Shown piece by piece: positions 29,996-38,954 of a DNA stretch of 64,000 nt (position 1 is the first letter of the stretch; each line of letters opens with the position of its first letter). Location of the stretch: the NCBI RefSeq assembly GCF_009796765.1, contig NZ_CP047023.1, forward strand, positions 2,525,501-2,589,500. Reading direction: 5' to 3'. Below the pieces are notes generated by a model. It made no database searches and was not told the origin of the DNA. It was given only the letters and a program-made list of their open reading frames with translations. The DNA comes from Paraglaciecola sp. L3A3 (GTDB lineage: Bacteria > Pseudomonadota > Gammaproteobacteria > Enterobacterales > Alteromonadaceae). The position numbers and the translations under genes were made by a program.

Positions 29996-32542
29996 TTAAT
30001 GCTCCCACATAATGTAATTTAGTTCTAAAGGAGATGAGATTTGGTTATTTAAAGGAATTATTCGCAGTGTATATTCGGTTATTGCTTGGCGTGCAGGAAT
30101 AGTCCTGCGGTACAAAAAAGCACACATAGGATCATCAGGAGTTTTGATACATTGCATTGTGTATCGTAATACATCGGAACTGCCTAAAATATTTGCATAC
30201 AGTTCAACTTTCACATCCTCTGGTGTTAGGCCATTTAGTAATAGGTTTGCGGCAAATAAGTATTGTTCGCCTTCTTGTCTTGCAGTAATGCCATCTACTC
30301 TCAATCCGGGCCATTTATATGCAATGTTTTGCTGCCAACTAGCTATTTGTGTTGCCAACTTCCCTTTATTGGCTGTTCGAGCTCTAAAGGTCTTTGCTGC
30401 AGGAATATAACGTTGTTCTGTGTATTCACGTACTACTCGATTGGTGGAATATTGAGGAGTGAGTCTTGCCATACTTTGGCGCATACGTGTGGTCCAATTA
30501 ATTGGAATACCGTTAATATCTCGGTCATAAAATTCAGGAATGACTTCTTGTTCGAGTAAATCATAAAGCTCTTCAGCTTCTTTGGCATCCCAAGTTGGAT
30601 CATCGCCGTGTTCTTCTCCGTCACCTAGCGCCCAACCAATATCTGGTCGATAAGCTTCAGCCCACCAACCGTCTAGTTCGGACAAGTTAAGGCCACCGTT
30701 GACTAATACTTTCATGCCGCTGGTTCCACTTGCTTCCCAAGGGCGCTGCGGGGTATTAAGCCACACATCGACACCAGCAACCATTTGTTCACTTAATAAC
30801 ATGTTGTAATCGTTAAGAAAAATCACATGCTGGCGTACTTGGGGTTGACGTATAAACTGTACCCATTGTTTTATCAATGCCTGCCCAGCCAAATCTGCTG
30901 GATGTGCCTTACCTGCTAAAATCAGCTGTACTGGGCGTTCTGGATTAGTTAATAACCGCAATAAACGAGCAGGGTCATGTAATAATAAATTCGGTCGTTT
31001 GTAGGTTGCAAATCGCCTTGCAAAACCTAAGGTTAAAATTTTAGGGTTAAATAAATGTTCCGCTTCGGCCGCATATTCGTCTGTTGCACCTGATGCGGCT
31101 AGTTGCCGTCCAAGATGTTCTCGGATATAAGTAACAAAAGTTTGGCTAGCCGCGCTACGAAAATGCCAAAGTTCTGCATTTGATACAGATCTAATTGATT
31201 TTCCTAGATTATCAATCGTACCTAACCAACGATCTTTGCCACATGCTTTTGTCCATAATTTATCGGCACCGGCAGAATCCCAACTGGGTGTATGCACGCC
31301 ATTCGTAACATGCTCTATTGGAACTTCATCTATTGGCCATCGAGGAAATAGTCGAGAAAATAACTGTCGACTGACTTTGCCATGTAATGCACTTACCCCA
31401 TTAATCGCCCCGCTACCTCTTATCGCCAAATAAGCCATGTTAAAAGCTTCGGCTGAGTCGCTAGGATTTTCTCGTCCTAGCGCTAATAATTCTGTTGTTG
31501 AAATACCCAACTGGGTATTTGCATAATCACCCAACCACTGTTCAATTAAAGCCGGTGAATAACGGTCAAAACCCGCCTCTACTGCGGTATGAGTGGTAAA
31601 GACATTACCGGCTCGTGTGGCAGCAAGTGCAGTGGCAAAAGGTAGTGTATTTTTTACCATATACTCTCGAGCTCGCTCCAGAATAGCAAAAGAGGCATGT
31701 CCTTCATTCAAATGACAAACTTCTGGCTCAATACCTAGTGCACTTAACAAACGCCATCCGCCGATCCCAAGCACTAGTTCTTGGGTTAGGCGCATTTCAT
31801 TTGTACCGCCATATAGTTCACTGGTAATAGCCCGAAAAGGTGGATAATTGGCCGAATCATTACTATCTAACAGGTACAATTTCACGCGACCAACCTGAAC
31901 CTGCCATGCTCGTAACCAAATGGGATGTCCTGGTAGGTCTAGCTTAATACGTAACCATTCTCCATTCGGGTAACGCAAAGGTGAGATGGGTAATTGTCCT
32001 GGGTCATTGTAGGGATAAACAGCTTGCTGAGTGCCATCGTTATCGATCAACTGACGAAAATAGCCTTGCTGATATAAAAGCCCTATGCCTATCACTGGTG
32101 CGCCTAAATCACTTGCGGCTTTGAGTTGGTCACCAGCCACATTGCCAAGTCCTCCAGAGTAGATGGGTAAAGAATCACTAAGCATAAACTCCATACTAAA
32201 ATACGCGACTGTAGTTAACTCAGAATTATTATGGTTTTGTTGAAACCAGCCAGGTCTTTTTGCAGCTTCACGTTTGGTTTGAATCAATTCATCAAGTTGG
32301 CTACGAAATATAGGATCTGCTAATACCTTGCTAATTTGGTCACGAGATACAGTTTGTAATAGACCCCAAGGATTATGAGTCAGTGCCCAAAGTTCAGGGT
32401 CAAGTTGCCGCCAAATATTGTCTGCTGCATGATTCCATGACCAACGGAGATCTAACGCGAGCTCAGCCAATGTTTCAAAACCATCTAATTCAGTTGGCAC
32501 TTTATTCACTAACGCAGAATGGCTGGGGAAATGTTTGTCCAT
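29996..32542 (-). CDS. glgP: Alpha-glucan phosphorylase with DUF3417 N-terminus
   Basis: 848 aa. Phosphorolysis of glycogen or maltodextrin to glucose 1-phosphate. The N-terminus (ELDGFETLAELALDLRWSWNHAADNIW) is the DUF3417 region found in the short alpha-glucan phosphorylase subfamily. The body shows YFSMEFMLSDSLPIYSGGLGNVAGD, HLNEGHASF, and the PLP-lysine region GTSGMKVLVNGGLNLSELDGWWAEAY. Related in function to glgC at 43852-45177, although other glycogen genes (glgA, glgB) are not in the window. Confidence 0.93.
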   Translation of the reverse strand: MDKHFPSHSALVNKVPTELDGFETLAELALDLRWSWNHAADNIWRQLDPELWALTHNPWGLLQTVSRDQISKVLADPIFRSQLDELIQTKREAAKRPGWFQQNHNNSELTTVAYFSMEFMLSDSLPIYSGGLGNVAGDQLKAASDLGAPVIGIGLLYQQGYFRQLIDNDGTQQAVYPYNDPGQLPISPLRYPNGEWLRIKLDLPGHPIWLRAWQVQVGRVKLYLLDSNDSANYPPFRAITSELYGGTNEMRLTQELVLGIGGWRLLSALGIEPEVCHLNEGHASFAILERAREYMVKNTLPFATALAATRAGNVFTTHTAVEAGFDRYSPALIEQWLGDYANTQLGISTTELLALGRENPSDSAEAFNMAYLAIRGSGAINGVSALHGKVSRQLFSRLFPRWPIDEVPIEHVTNGVHTPSWDSAGADKLWTKACGKDRWLGTIDNLGKSIRSVSNAELWHFRSAASQTFVTYIREHLGRQLAASGATDEYAAEAEHLFNPKILTLGFARRFATYKRPNLLLHDPARLLRLLTNPERPVQLILAGKAHPADLAGQALIKQWVQFIRQPQVRQHVIFLNDYNMLLSEQMVAGVDVWLNTPQRPWEASGTSGMKVLVNGGLNLSELDGWWAEAYRPDIGWALGDGEEHGDDPTWDAKEAEELYDLLEQEVIPEFYDRDINGIPINWTTRMRQSMARLTPQYSTNRVVREYTEQRYIPAAKTFRARTANKGKLATQIASWQQNIAYKWPGLRVDGITARQEGEQYLFAANLLLNGLTPEDVKVELYANILGSSDVLRYTMQCIKTPDDPMCAFLYRRTIPARQAITEYTLRIIPLNNQISSPLELNYIMWEH

Positions 32543-32699
32543 ATTATTTATCCATATTAGATGACCATTAATAAAGTAATGGAAGATTGTTTATTGATAT
32601 TTACCAATTCAACATCTGAAATAAAGGCCGGCAGAAATACGCAAGTTAGTTTATCTTTTTGTTCTGCACGATCATTTTAATGTTTACTTGAGAGCCTAA

Positions 32700-33167
32700 T
32701 CACAACATTCTATACACACCATATGTTGTGTAATTAACAGGTTTAACTTGGTATTTAGGTTGTAAAAATGTGACTAAATCAATAAGTTCCTGCACTGTCA
32801 TTACGTCATTAAAAACCCGCATTTTTGAACGCCCATCATCGTTAGTTAATTTTTCTTTAATTGAGTTATTTCTATGAGCTAACTTATGAGAAGGATTGAT
32901 AACTGAAGTAACTAATTGAGCATACGTTTTAATTGTACTTGTGGTGCCTCCTAAAGGAATTGGTGTATCAAATTCTTTGACTAATGCCTTATCTTCGTAG
33001 CCGTCTAAAACATGGCAAGCTTGGCATTGATAATGAATAAACACCTTTTCACCCTGCAATAAGTCACCTTTTGGTAAACTGAAACCTATTGGCGAATCTG
33101 GGCTATAACGACAAGCACCCAGAACAGAAATCAAAATAATGCAAGTAAACACTATTAACATTTTCAT
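32700..33167 (-). CDS. c-type cytochrome lipoprotein
   Basis: 155 aa. Lipobox VLGAC (Cys19), then a single haem-binding CQACH at residues 48-52 in GEKVFIHYQCQACHVLDG, and a helical C-terminus LIDLVTFLQPKY typical of class I cytochromes c. Expected to be a periplasm-facing electron carrier anchored to a membrane. A perfect FNR box lies 83 bases upstream of the start, suggesting oxygen-dependent expression. Confidence 0.85.
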   Translation of the reverse strand: MKMLIVFTCIILISVLGACRYSPDSPIGFSLPKGDLLQGEKVFIHYQCQACHVLDGYEDKALVKEFDTPIPLGGTTSTIKTYAQLVTSVINPSHKLAHRNNSIKEKLTNDDGRSKMRVFNDVMTVQELIDLVTFLQPKYQVKPVNYTTYGVYRML

Positions 33168-33249
33168 GTTGAACTCTTACCCTTGTTTGTAGACTGAGTA
33201 TTAACATAATTGAAAAGTTTGACTAAGTAGACAAATGGCGTGGTATTTA

Positions 33250-33263
33250 TTGATAAGGATCAA
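33250..33263. promoter_or_regulatory. FNR box upstream of cytochrome c gene
   Basis: TTGATAAGGATCAA matches the FNR consensus TTGAT-N4-ATCAA exactly. It lies in the divergent gap between the cytochrome gene (start 33167) and the D-lactate dehydrogenase gene (start 33434). Confidence 0.8.
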
Positions 33264-33340
33264 ATTTTAAGTAAAAACAATCATTGTCGAATTTTGTGAC
33301 TAATTTCAGGTCATTAATAAAGCAATCTAAAATCATTAGT

Positions 33341-33354
33341 TTGACCTGTATCAA
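33341..33354. promoter_or_regulatory. FNR-like box upstream of D-lactate dehydrogenase gene
   Basis: TTGACCTGTATCAA differs from the FNR consensus in one position. It ends 80 bases before the ATG, which allows the usual -41.5 placement for activation. Confidence 0.7.
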
Positions 33355-33433
33355 ACTTATTTTAGCTATAAAGAGTAAATTAACTATTGAGTATCAATTA
33401 AGTTTTTAGATTAATTAAACTGAGGATTGCAAT

Positions 33434-34426
33434 ATGAAAGTCGGAGTATTTAGCAGTAAATCATATGACCGAGAATTTTTCAGTGCTCGAAATAGGAATT
33501 TAGGATTTGACTTAGGTTTTTTGGATATTGCTCTTAATAAAGAAACCGTAGAACTTGCAAGGTACTTTGATGCTGTATCTGTTTGTGTTGATGATTTGGT
33601 TGATTCTTCGGTTCTCAGGGCATTGAAATCCTTTGATATACATCATGTTGCATTAAGGTGTTCGGGCTTTAATAACATTGATCTTAAACAGGCACATAAA
33701 TTAGGCATTGGTGTATCACGTGTTCCTAATTACTCTGCAGAATCAGTGGCTGAACATACACTCGCAATCATATTGGCATTAAATAGAAAACTATTAAAAG
33801 CTGGCAACAGAGTACTGGACAATAACTTTGGAATTGAAGGTTTATTGGGATTTAATTTACGTAATAAAACAGTTGGTGTTGTAGGAACAGGAGCCATCGG
33901 CCTAACTCTGGTGAAAATTCTATCAGGTTTTGGTTGTAAAATTTTGTGTTACGACCCAGTACAGTCAGCAGATGTGACTGCACTTGGGCATAACTATGTG
34001 AGCCTACAAGAGTTGATAAAAGAGTCTGATGTGATCAGCTTACACTGCCCACTGACTGAAGATTCACAACATATGCTTGATCATGAAGCAATACAAAATA
34101 TGAAAGACAAAGTGATGATAATCAATACGTCTCGCGGTGGTCTGATTAACACTCAAGCTATTATTTCCGGACTGAAGAGTAAAAAAATTGGTTATCTTGG
34201 GATCGACGTATATGAAATGGAGTCTGAATTAGCTAATAATGACCTTATTTGTGAAAAAATCCCCTTAGACACTTATCAAAGACTCGCTACTTTTCCAAAT
34301 GTATTAATCACCTCTCATCAAGGTTTTTTTACATCTGAGTCACTAGTGCAAATTGCCGATACCACACTAAGGAATTTACAATATTACTTTGCAGGAAAAG
34401 TCTGTGATGAAACATTTTTGTTGTAA
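33434..34426 (+). CDS. ldhA: D-lactate dehydrogenase, 2-hydroxyacid dehydrogenase family
   Basis: 330 aa. Reduces pyruvate to D-lactate with NADH in fermentation. The NAD site is VGVVGTGAIGLTLVKIL (about 151-167). Catalytic residues of the family are in ALRCSGFNNIDL, NTSRGGLINT (Arg) and ITSHQGFFTSES (His). The N-terminal MKVGVFSSKSYDREFF is typical of LdhA rather than of PGDH or formate dehydrogenase relatives. The FNR-like box upstream fits low-oxygen induction. Confidence 0.9.
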   Translation: MKVGVFSSKSYDREFFSARNRNLGFDLGFLDIALNKETVELARYFDAVSVCVDDLVDSSVLRALKSFDIHHVALRCSGFNNIDLKQAHKLGIGVSRVPNYSAESVAEHTLAIILALNRKLLKAGNRVLDNNFGIEGLLGFNLRNKTVGVVGTGAIGLTLVKILSGFGCKILCYDPVQSADVTALGHNYVSLQELIKESDVISLHCPLTEDSQHMLDHEAIQNMKDKVMIINTSRGGLINTQAIISGLKSKKIGYLGIDVYEMESELANNDLICEKIPLDTYQRLATFPNVLITSHQGFFTSESLVQIADTTLRNLQYYFAGKVCDETFLL

Positions 34427-34451
34427 CGAACAGGCTATAATTTAGCTGATG

Positions 34452-35141
34452 TTAGCGTAAACGCTCTGTTTCATTTTTGACAACTTTATAGCATTCACAT
34501 GATTGAGTTTCTAAGCGTGAGCGGTCGATTATACTAATATGACCGCGTTTATAATGGATGATACCTGCCTTTTGAAGTTTAACTGCCGCTTCTGTGACGC
34601 CTTCTCGTCTGACGCCTAGCATATTGGCAATCAGTTCTTGAGTCATAGTTAAATCGTTACCGGGTATACGATCTAGAGACAGAAGTAACCAGCGACATAG
34701 TTGTTGGCCAATACTATGGTGACGGTTACAGACCGCAGTTTGCGCTACTTGGGCAAATAAAGACTGAGTGTAACGTAACAATAATAAGCGGATGTCGGGG
34801 TGATTTAAGAATTCGTTTTGTAGCTCAGTTGCGGATAACCGATATGCCTGCCCTGCACTTTGCACTACTGCTCGCCTAGGTGTACTTTCTCCTCCCATAA
34901 AAACAGCTATGCCTACCATTCCTTCGTTGCCAATAATAGAAACATCAGCTGATGAACCATCCTCCATTACATATAATAAGGAAACAATACTATTGATAGG
35001 AAAGTATACATATTGCAATTTTTCGTTCGCTTCAAAGATCACCTTTCCCCGTGGTAAATCCACTAATTTAAGGTGCGAAAATATGCGTTGTTGTGCATCG
35101 GTGGATAAAGCATTAAGAAGCTTATTATTTTGTGGAGTCAT
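34452..35141 (-). CDS. Crp/Fnr-family transcription regulator (no Fe-S cysteines)
   Basis: 229 aa. The N-terminal cyclic-nucleotide-binding-like beta barrel (residues about 20-120: GKVIFEANEKLQYVYFPINSIVSLLY) is followed by a dimer helix and a C-terminal winged helix (MTQELIANMLGVRREGVTEAAVKLQKAGII). The FNR-type Cys cluster is absent; three Cys elsewhere (one mid-protein, two in SCECYKV near the C-terminus) do not match it. The effector is unknown. Convergent with ldhA and next to the true FNR gene. Confidence 0.87.
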   Translation of the reverse strand: MTPQNNKLLNALSTDAQQRIFSHLKLVDLPRGKVIFEANEKLQYVYFPINSIVSLLYVMEDGSSADVSIIGNEGMVGIAVFMGGESTPRRAVVQSAGQAYRLSATELQNEFLNHPDIRLLLLRYTQSLFAQVAQTAVCNRHHSIGQQLCRWLLLSLDRIPGNDLTMTQELIANMLGVRREGVTEAAVKLQKAGIIHYKRGHISIIDRSRLETQSCECYKVVKNETERLR

Positions 35142-35454
35142 TGTAGACTGATCTCTTCAACTGTTTAATGGCATGCATAACAATCTTTGTTACAGGTCAT
35201 TTTACTGTTATTAACTAACCTGAGTTCTGGATAAGAAGTATCGTTCAACTTAAGTATTATCCTGGTAATTCAATAACTTACCAATATTTACTCAAATTTC
35301 TCAACCTAAAAGCTCACTCGGTGACGAAATTTTTGTGTATAGCAAGGCGGATTGTCGTACGTAATAACGTGTTATTGCTAGACAATCCAACGCCGCTAGG
35401 CACAAAAAGAGCGTTACCGAGAGGTTCGGCTTATCCAGTATTCAGGTTAAATAG
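35142..35454. other. Intergenic region occupied mostly by a MITE-like element
   Basis: About 310 bases between the two Crp/Fnr genes, both on the minus strand. 228 of them are the repeat at 35219-35446; the remainder next to 35141 should hold the promoter of the Crp-like gene. Confidence 0.6.
35219..35446 (-). repeat. MITE-like element, copy 2 (228 bp), palindromic core
   Basis: Ends read CCTGAGTTCTGGATAAGAAG (left) and, reversed, CCTGAATACTGGATAAGCC (right), matching in swapped order the two ends of the element at 16113-16226. The core contains strong nested inverted repeats, including GGATTGTC (35349-35356) with GACAATCC (35381-35388), and a wider pair near 35312-35338 and 35400-35422. The right end stops 8 bases before the fnr stop codon, so its RNA fold could act as the fnr terminator. 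No coding capacity. Confidence 0.8.
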
Positions 35455-36219
35455 CTAAGCTGAGGCTCGATAAAGGTCAAGTTTACTGTTGTTGACCTCT
35501 GGACTGTGTAAATAATCAGTACCGTATAAACAATTAGTTAAAGCAGATACTTGGTTAATAGTGATCATTCGCTGATTAATGTCAATAATGCCCTTTTCTT
35601 GAAATTTCCCCAAAACCCTACAGACAGTTTCTATGGCCATTCCCAAATAATTCGCTATATCGGTGCGTGTCATACTGAGTAAAAATTCTGAACCTGATTG
35701 CCCTCTATCAATAAAGTTTGTTGATAAATCGAGCAGGAACTTGGCTAGTCGTTGCTCTCTTGTATATACACTGTAACAAATTGACATTGCACTATTTGCA
35801 ATCAACTCGCTGCTCATAACTTTCAATAATCTTTGATTAAAATCATCTGAATTTTTCAGTAATATATTAATTTCATTGACACTAATAAAACAAATGCTAC
35901 TGGTTTCTAAGAACTCAATGCTTTTACTGTGGTGACCATTTGCAAAACCATCTAGTCCCATAATTTCCCCAGCAAAATGAAATTTTGAAATATGCTCATC
36001 ACCACTTTGACTGGGCGCTAAAGCTTTGGCTGATCCAGAACGGATAACATAGATACCTAAAAATTCATCACCAGCTGAAAATAATGTGTTTTTTCTATGA
36101 TAAATTCGATGGGCGTTAGTTAATCGGCAATTAGATTGCTGCAAATTAGAGCCAAGACATACATCTGAAATATGGCATGTTTTGCAAGGATGTGAATGAA
36201 CTAAGGAAACTGTAGACAT
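35455..36219 (-). CDS. fnr: FNR-type oxygen-sensing transcription regulator
   Basis: 254 aa from the ATG at 36219 (GGAG upstream); the frame is open to 36252. The [4Fe-4S] ligand pattern is present as Cys12-x2-Cys15-x5-Cys21 with a fourth Cys at 110, like the Cys20/23/29/122 of E. coli FNR. The DNA-binding helix region SMTRTDIANYLGMAIETVCRVLGKFQEKGII contains the E-xx-CR element of FNR that reads the TTGAT half-site. It probably controls the neighbouring FNR-boxed genes and perhaps more of the genome. Confidence 0.92.
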   Translation of the reverse strand: MSTVSLVHSHPCKTCHISDVCLGSNLQQSNCRLTNAHRIYHRKNTLFSAGDEFLGIYVIRSGSAKALAPSQSGDEHISKFHFAGEIMGLDGFANGHHSKSIEFLETSSICFISVNEINILLKNSDDFNQRLLKVMSSELIANSAMSICYSVYTREQRLAKFLLDLSTNFIDRGQSGSEFLLSMTRTDIANYLGMAIETVCRVLGKFQEKGIIDINQRMITINQVSALTNCLYGTDYLHSPEVNNSKLDLYRASA

Positions 36220-36402
36220 TATAACTTGCTCCAAACGAAAAACTGAAAGCAACCAGAAGCAAATTTGCAGCCAGCTGTTTTACTTGATTGTATGTTAGGA
36301 ATACAGCTTATCTATGACTTTGCACTTACTCTATTGGAGGTTCCTCGTATACAAATGTGGTAAACCCGTAGTTACATTAAAATCCATGTAATTAACTATT
36401 TA

Positions 36403-36416
36403 TTGATCTAGCTCAA
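36403..36416. promoter_or_regulatory. FNR-like box upstream of GNAT gene
   Basis: TTGATCTAGCTCAA is palindromic and close to the FNR consensus. It ends 60 bases before the GNAT start at 36477. It is also 184 bases upstream of fnr, so autoregulation is possible. Confidence 0.65.
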
Positions 36417-36476
36417 CATACTCGTTATTAAATCATTTTATACTTAAATTAATACATCAATAAATATGAGAAATTT

Positions 36477-37001
36477 ATGTTAGCAATAGATACGGTTCCA
36501 CATTCACACCATATTATCGACGGTACCGAGATTACTATCAGGCCATTCAGTCCTGCCGATATCAAGTTAGAAGAAGATTTTTTTCATAACTTGTCGCCTA
36601 TCACTAAATATTTTCGATTTATGGAAGGCATAAGAGACGTTTCTCCGGCAATGTTAAAACAACTTTGTGATATTGATGGAAAACACTCTATGGCTTTTAT
36701 CGCGACAATAAAAGGCTCGAATGGTGAAATACAAATTGGCGTGAGTCGCTACGCGTGTGGTACGAGTGAAACCGAAAGTGAAATGGCAATAACCGTAGCA
36801 GACCAATGGCAGCATAAAGAAATTGAAATATTGCTAATGAAACCATTATTAGAATATGCAAAAAATAATGGTCTACATAAACTGTATTTTTATGAGTTTT
36901 CTGAAAATACGGCAATTCGTAAATTAGCTAAGGAGCTTGGAATGACAACTAAAGCAGATCCTGATGATCCACAGTTAGTTACCTATTCTTTGCACATTTA
37001 A
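36477..37001 (+). CDS. GNAT-family N-acetyltransferase
   Basis: 174 aa. Starts with IIDGTEITIRPFSPADIKLEEDFFHNLSPITKYFRFM, which closely resembles the acetyltransferase domain at the C-terminus of PatZ-type protein acetyltransferases, here as a stand-alone protein. The middle GVSRYACGTSETESEMAITVADQWQHKEIEILLMKPLLEYAKNNG covers the acetyl-CoA site. The FNR box upstream and the genes around it suggest a role in the shift to low oxygen, possibly by acetylating proteins. The substrate is not known. Confidence 0.87.
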   Translation: MLAIDTVPHSHHIIDGTEITIRPFSPADIKLEEDFFHNLSPITKYFRFMEGIRDVSPAMLKQLCDIDGKHSMAFIATIKGSNGEIQIGVSRYACGTSETESEMAITVADQWQHKEIEILLMKPLLEYAKNNGLHKLYFYEFSENTAIRKLAKELGMTTKADPDDPQLVTYSLHI

Positions 37002-37098
37002 TAGGAACACCACAGGGTTCTGTGCAAGATGTCATCGTCAAGTTATGCCAATAACTTTTAACATATAAAGTTAAATCAACCATTAAAAGGTAATATTT

Positions 37099-37350
37099 AT
37101 GCAAATAGAAAAACACTCTCTATTAAAAGACTTTCCTGAGCATCATCATACAATTCGCCATCTTAAAATGCATGATGCCCATTTTACTAAATTGTTTGAT
37201 AGTTATCATGAGTTAGAACATGAAGTACATAACATTGAAACAAGTAATTCTCCTGTTGAAGATGATTTTATTGAATCACTTAAGAAAAAGCGGTTACACC
37301 TTAAAGATGAATTATTAAGCATTATTAAAACAACAGAACAAAAACTATAA
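37099..37350 (+). CDS. YdcH-family (DUF465) small protein
   Basis: 83 aa, two-helix hairpin. The N-terminal HTIRHLKMHDAHFTKLFDSYHELEHEVHNIE and C-terminal KKRLHLKDELLSII match the DUF465 family. A cytoplasmic protein of unknown function. Probably cotranscribed with the cytochrome gene 39 bases downstream. Confidence 0.88.
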   Translation: MQIEKHSLLKDFPEHHHTIRHLKMHDAHFTKLFDSYHELEHEVHNIETSNSPVEDDFIESLKKKRLHLKDELLSIIKTTEQKL

Positions 37351-37389
37351 GCTAACTGTCTAATAAACCCCTGAGGGAGGTAACTGAGC

Positions 37390-37845
37390 ATGACAATATC
37401 TAGTAAAGTCATTTTTATCACAATAATAAGCTCGATAGTATTATTAGGATGTACCAGCCAAAATACTCCAGCTCTTCGCAAAGTCACCTACCCTGCTAAT
37501 TTTAAATACACAGAGCGTAAAGATTTGCGCTCTGACATGCATGAGTTAGCCATCCAAATGGGGGGTCTTGATAAAGCTCTACTTAAGCCTTTGCAACAAA
37601 GTCCAATTGAAGTTGAACAACAAAGAACACAAGTTCTGAGTGCACTTAAGAATATGGAACGCATTGCTACAAACTTAAAATCTGGGAATAGCGGCGCTAA
37701 CCATCCTTTTATGGAAGACTATATGCAAGTTTTTGTAGCCCAAATCGATGAAGCGAGAGTAGCCGCATCCTTTGAACAGCCACGTTACTACTTTGCCGGG
37801 AAAGTGGCTGGAGCATGTGCTAATTGTCATAAAATAAATAGATAA
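37390..37845 (+). CDS. Cytochrome c'-like lipoprotein
   Basis: 151 aa. Lipobox VLLGC (Cys21). One haem site CANCH at residues 143-147 at the very C-terminus, preceded by an all-helical body, the arrangement of four-helix cytochromes c'. The gene has AGGGAGG ahead of the ATG and ends in a strong terminator. Likely role is electron transfer or binding of small gases such as NO, inferred from the family only. Confidence 0.82.
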   Translation: MTISSKVIFITIISSIVLLGCTSQNTPALRKVTYPANFKYTERKDLRSDMHELAIQMGGLDKALLKPLQQSPIEVEQQRTQVLSALKNMERIATNLKSGNSGANHPFMEDYMQVFVAQIDEARVAASFEQPRYYFAGKVAGACANCHKINR

Positions 37846-37877
37846 ATATTTTTAATTAAGCATGACTATGAATAAGT

Positions 37878-37902
37878 AAAGCAGCCAGTCGGCTGCTTTT
37901 TT
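37878..37902 (+). terminator. Rho-independent terminator
   Basis: AAAGCAGCC (37878-37886), loop AGTC, then GGCTGCTTTTTT (37891-37902). It ends the GNAT/YdcH/cytochrome group. Confidence 0.92.
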
Positions 37903-38090
37903 CGTAGATTTAATTTAGCTAATTTATACACTGCAACCAGAAACGTAATACTGTGGATTCAAGTTGCTGGTGCCATCACCTTTAAAGTCTACGTACTTTC
38001 CACATTTGGGTAGGTAAAACACCGAATAGTATTAGATAAAATTCTGAGTAACTATACTTTTACATCATCTAACTTTTTAGGGATATTCCC

Positions 38091-38873
38091 ATGAATACGA
38101 AACAGCAAGTAAAAGAATTACAAGAAAGCTATCAAGCAATGGTTGATCATGTTGAACAATTTGTGGTGAAAGAAGGAAAAACATTACAACAGGCTTTTTT
38201 AGCGGCAGAAGAAAAATTGTCAGAAACCAAAGATATTAGCAAAGAAAAAATCCTGCAAGCGAGCAAAAATCTCAAAGAAAATTTACAGTTATGGAGTGAT
38301 GCAGTAGATAATGTGAGTGATGCTTATAAAGCACAAATAGAGTTTGATTTAGCCTATGTTAACAATTCGTTATGGGACAAATTAAAAAGTGTGGCTAATT
38401 CCACTACAGCGGAATTATATGAATTCACACATAACCTAAAGCAGAACAGCCAAGCAGTCATTACCGATGACCATGTGTCTATGCATCAAGAACATAAACA
38501 ATGGGGTTCTGAACATGCTTTATGGCTTGATGAAATCGAGTTATGGAAAAAAGATCATAACAAAGCTCTTAGTAAACTCTCAGCAATAGAAAAAGCACTG
38601 CAACAACATTCTGCATCATTGGCTGAGCATGCACAGGTTATTGAAGCTCATGCTAACAAAGATCACGAACATGAAAAAACAATGGCAAATGTTGAACAAG
38701 ATCCAAGTAGTAAAACTTTTAAGCTTGCAGACGAAAAAGAAATAGCCATGCATAAAAAAGAACAACAAATTCATAAACAACACGCTAAATTTCACCATGC
38801 AGTGAAAACCCATCATTTTAAAATATTAGCGATGATCAATATGCTGTATAAAGAAATTAATAAAATAGAATAA
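38091..38873 (+). CDS. His-rich helical coiled-coil protein, unknown
   Basis: 260 aa, almost wholly helical and without membrane segments or signal peptide. The N-terminal 70 residues (YQAMVDHVEQFVVKEGKTLQQAFLAAEEKL) resemble the N-terminal domain of DUF1451 zinc-ribbon proteins, but no zinc-ribbon cysteines are present; the protein has no Cys. The rest (about 120-255) is charged, with many His (HAQVIEAHANKDHEHEKTM, HKQHAKFHHAVKTHHFK). The His might bind metal. Start at 38091 follows AGGGATATTCCC. Monocistronic by context. Confidence 0.7.
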   Translation: MNTKQQVKELQESYQAMVDHVEQFVVKEGKTLQQAFLAAEEKLSETKDISKEKILQASKNLKENLQLWSDAVDNVSDAYKAQIEFDLAYVNNSLWDKLKSVANSTTAELYEFTHNLKQNSQAVITDDHVSMHQEHKQWGSEHALWLDEIELWKKDHNKALSKLSAIEKALQQHSASLAEHAQVIEAHANKDHEHEKTMANVEQDPSSKTFKLADEKEIAMHKKEQQIHKQHAKFHHAVKTHHFKILAMINMLYKEINKIE

Positions 38874-38954
38874 TCTGTCATCTTTATTTAACCAGAGATA
38901 AAACCAAAGTTTATTCATATCTAAATATCCCCACAAAAATTGCTAATTTGGGCG

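Noticed and set aside
35340..35400. Possible CRISPR-like or attenuator structure in the palindromic intergenic DNA
   Set aside because: There are no regularly spaced repeats; the ends match the element at 16113-16226, so it is part of a MITE-like repeat.
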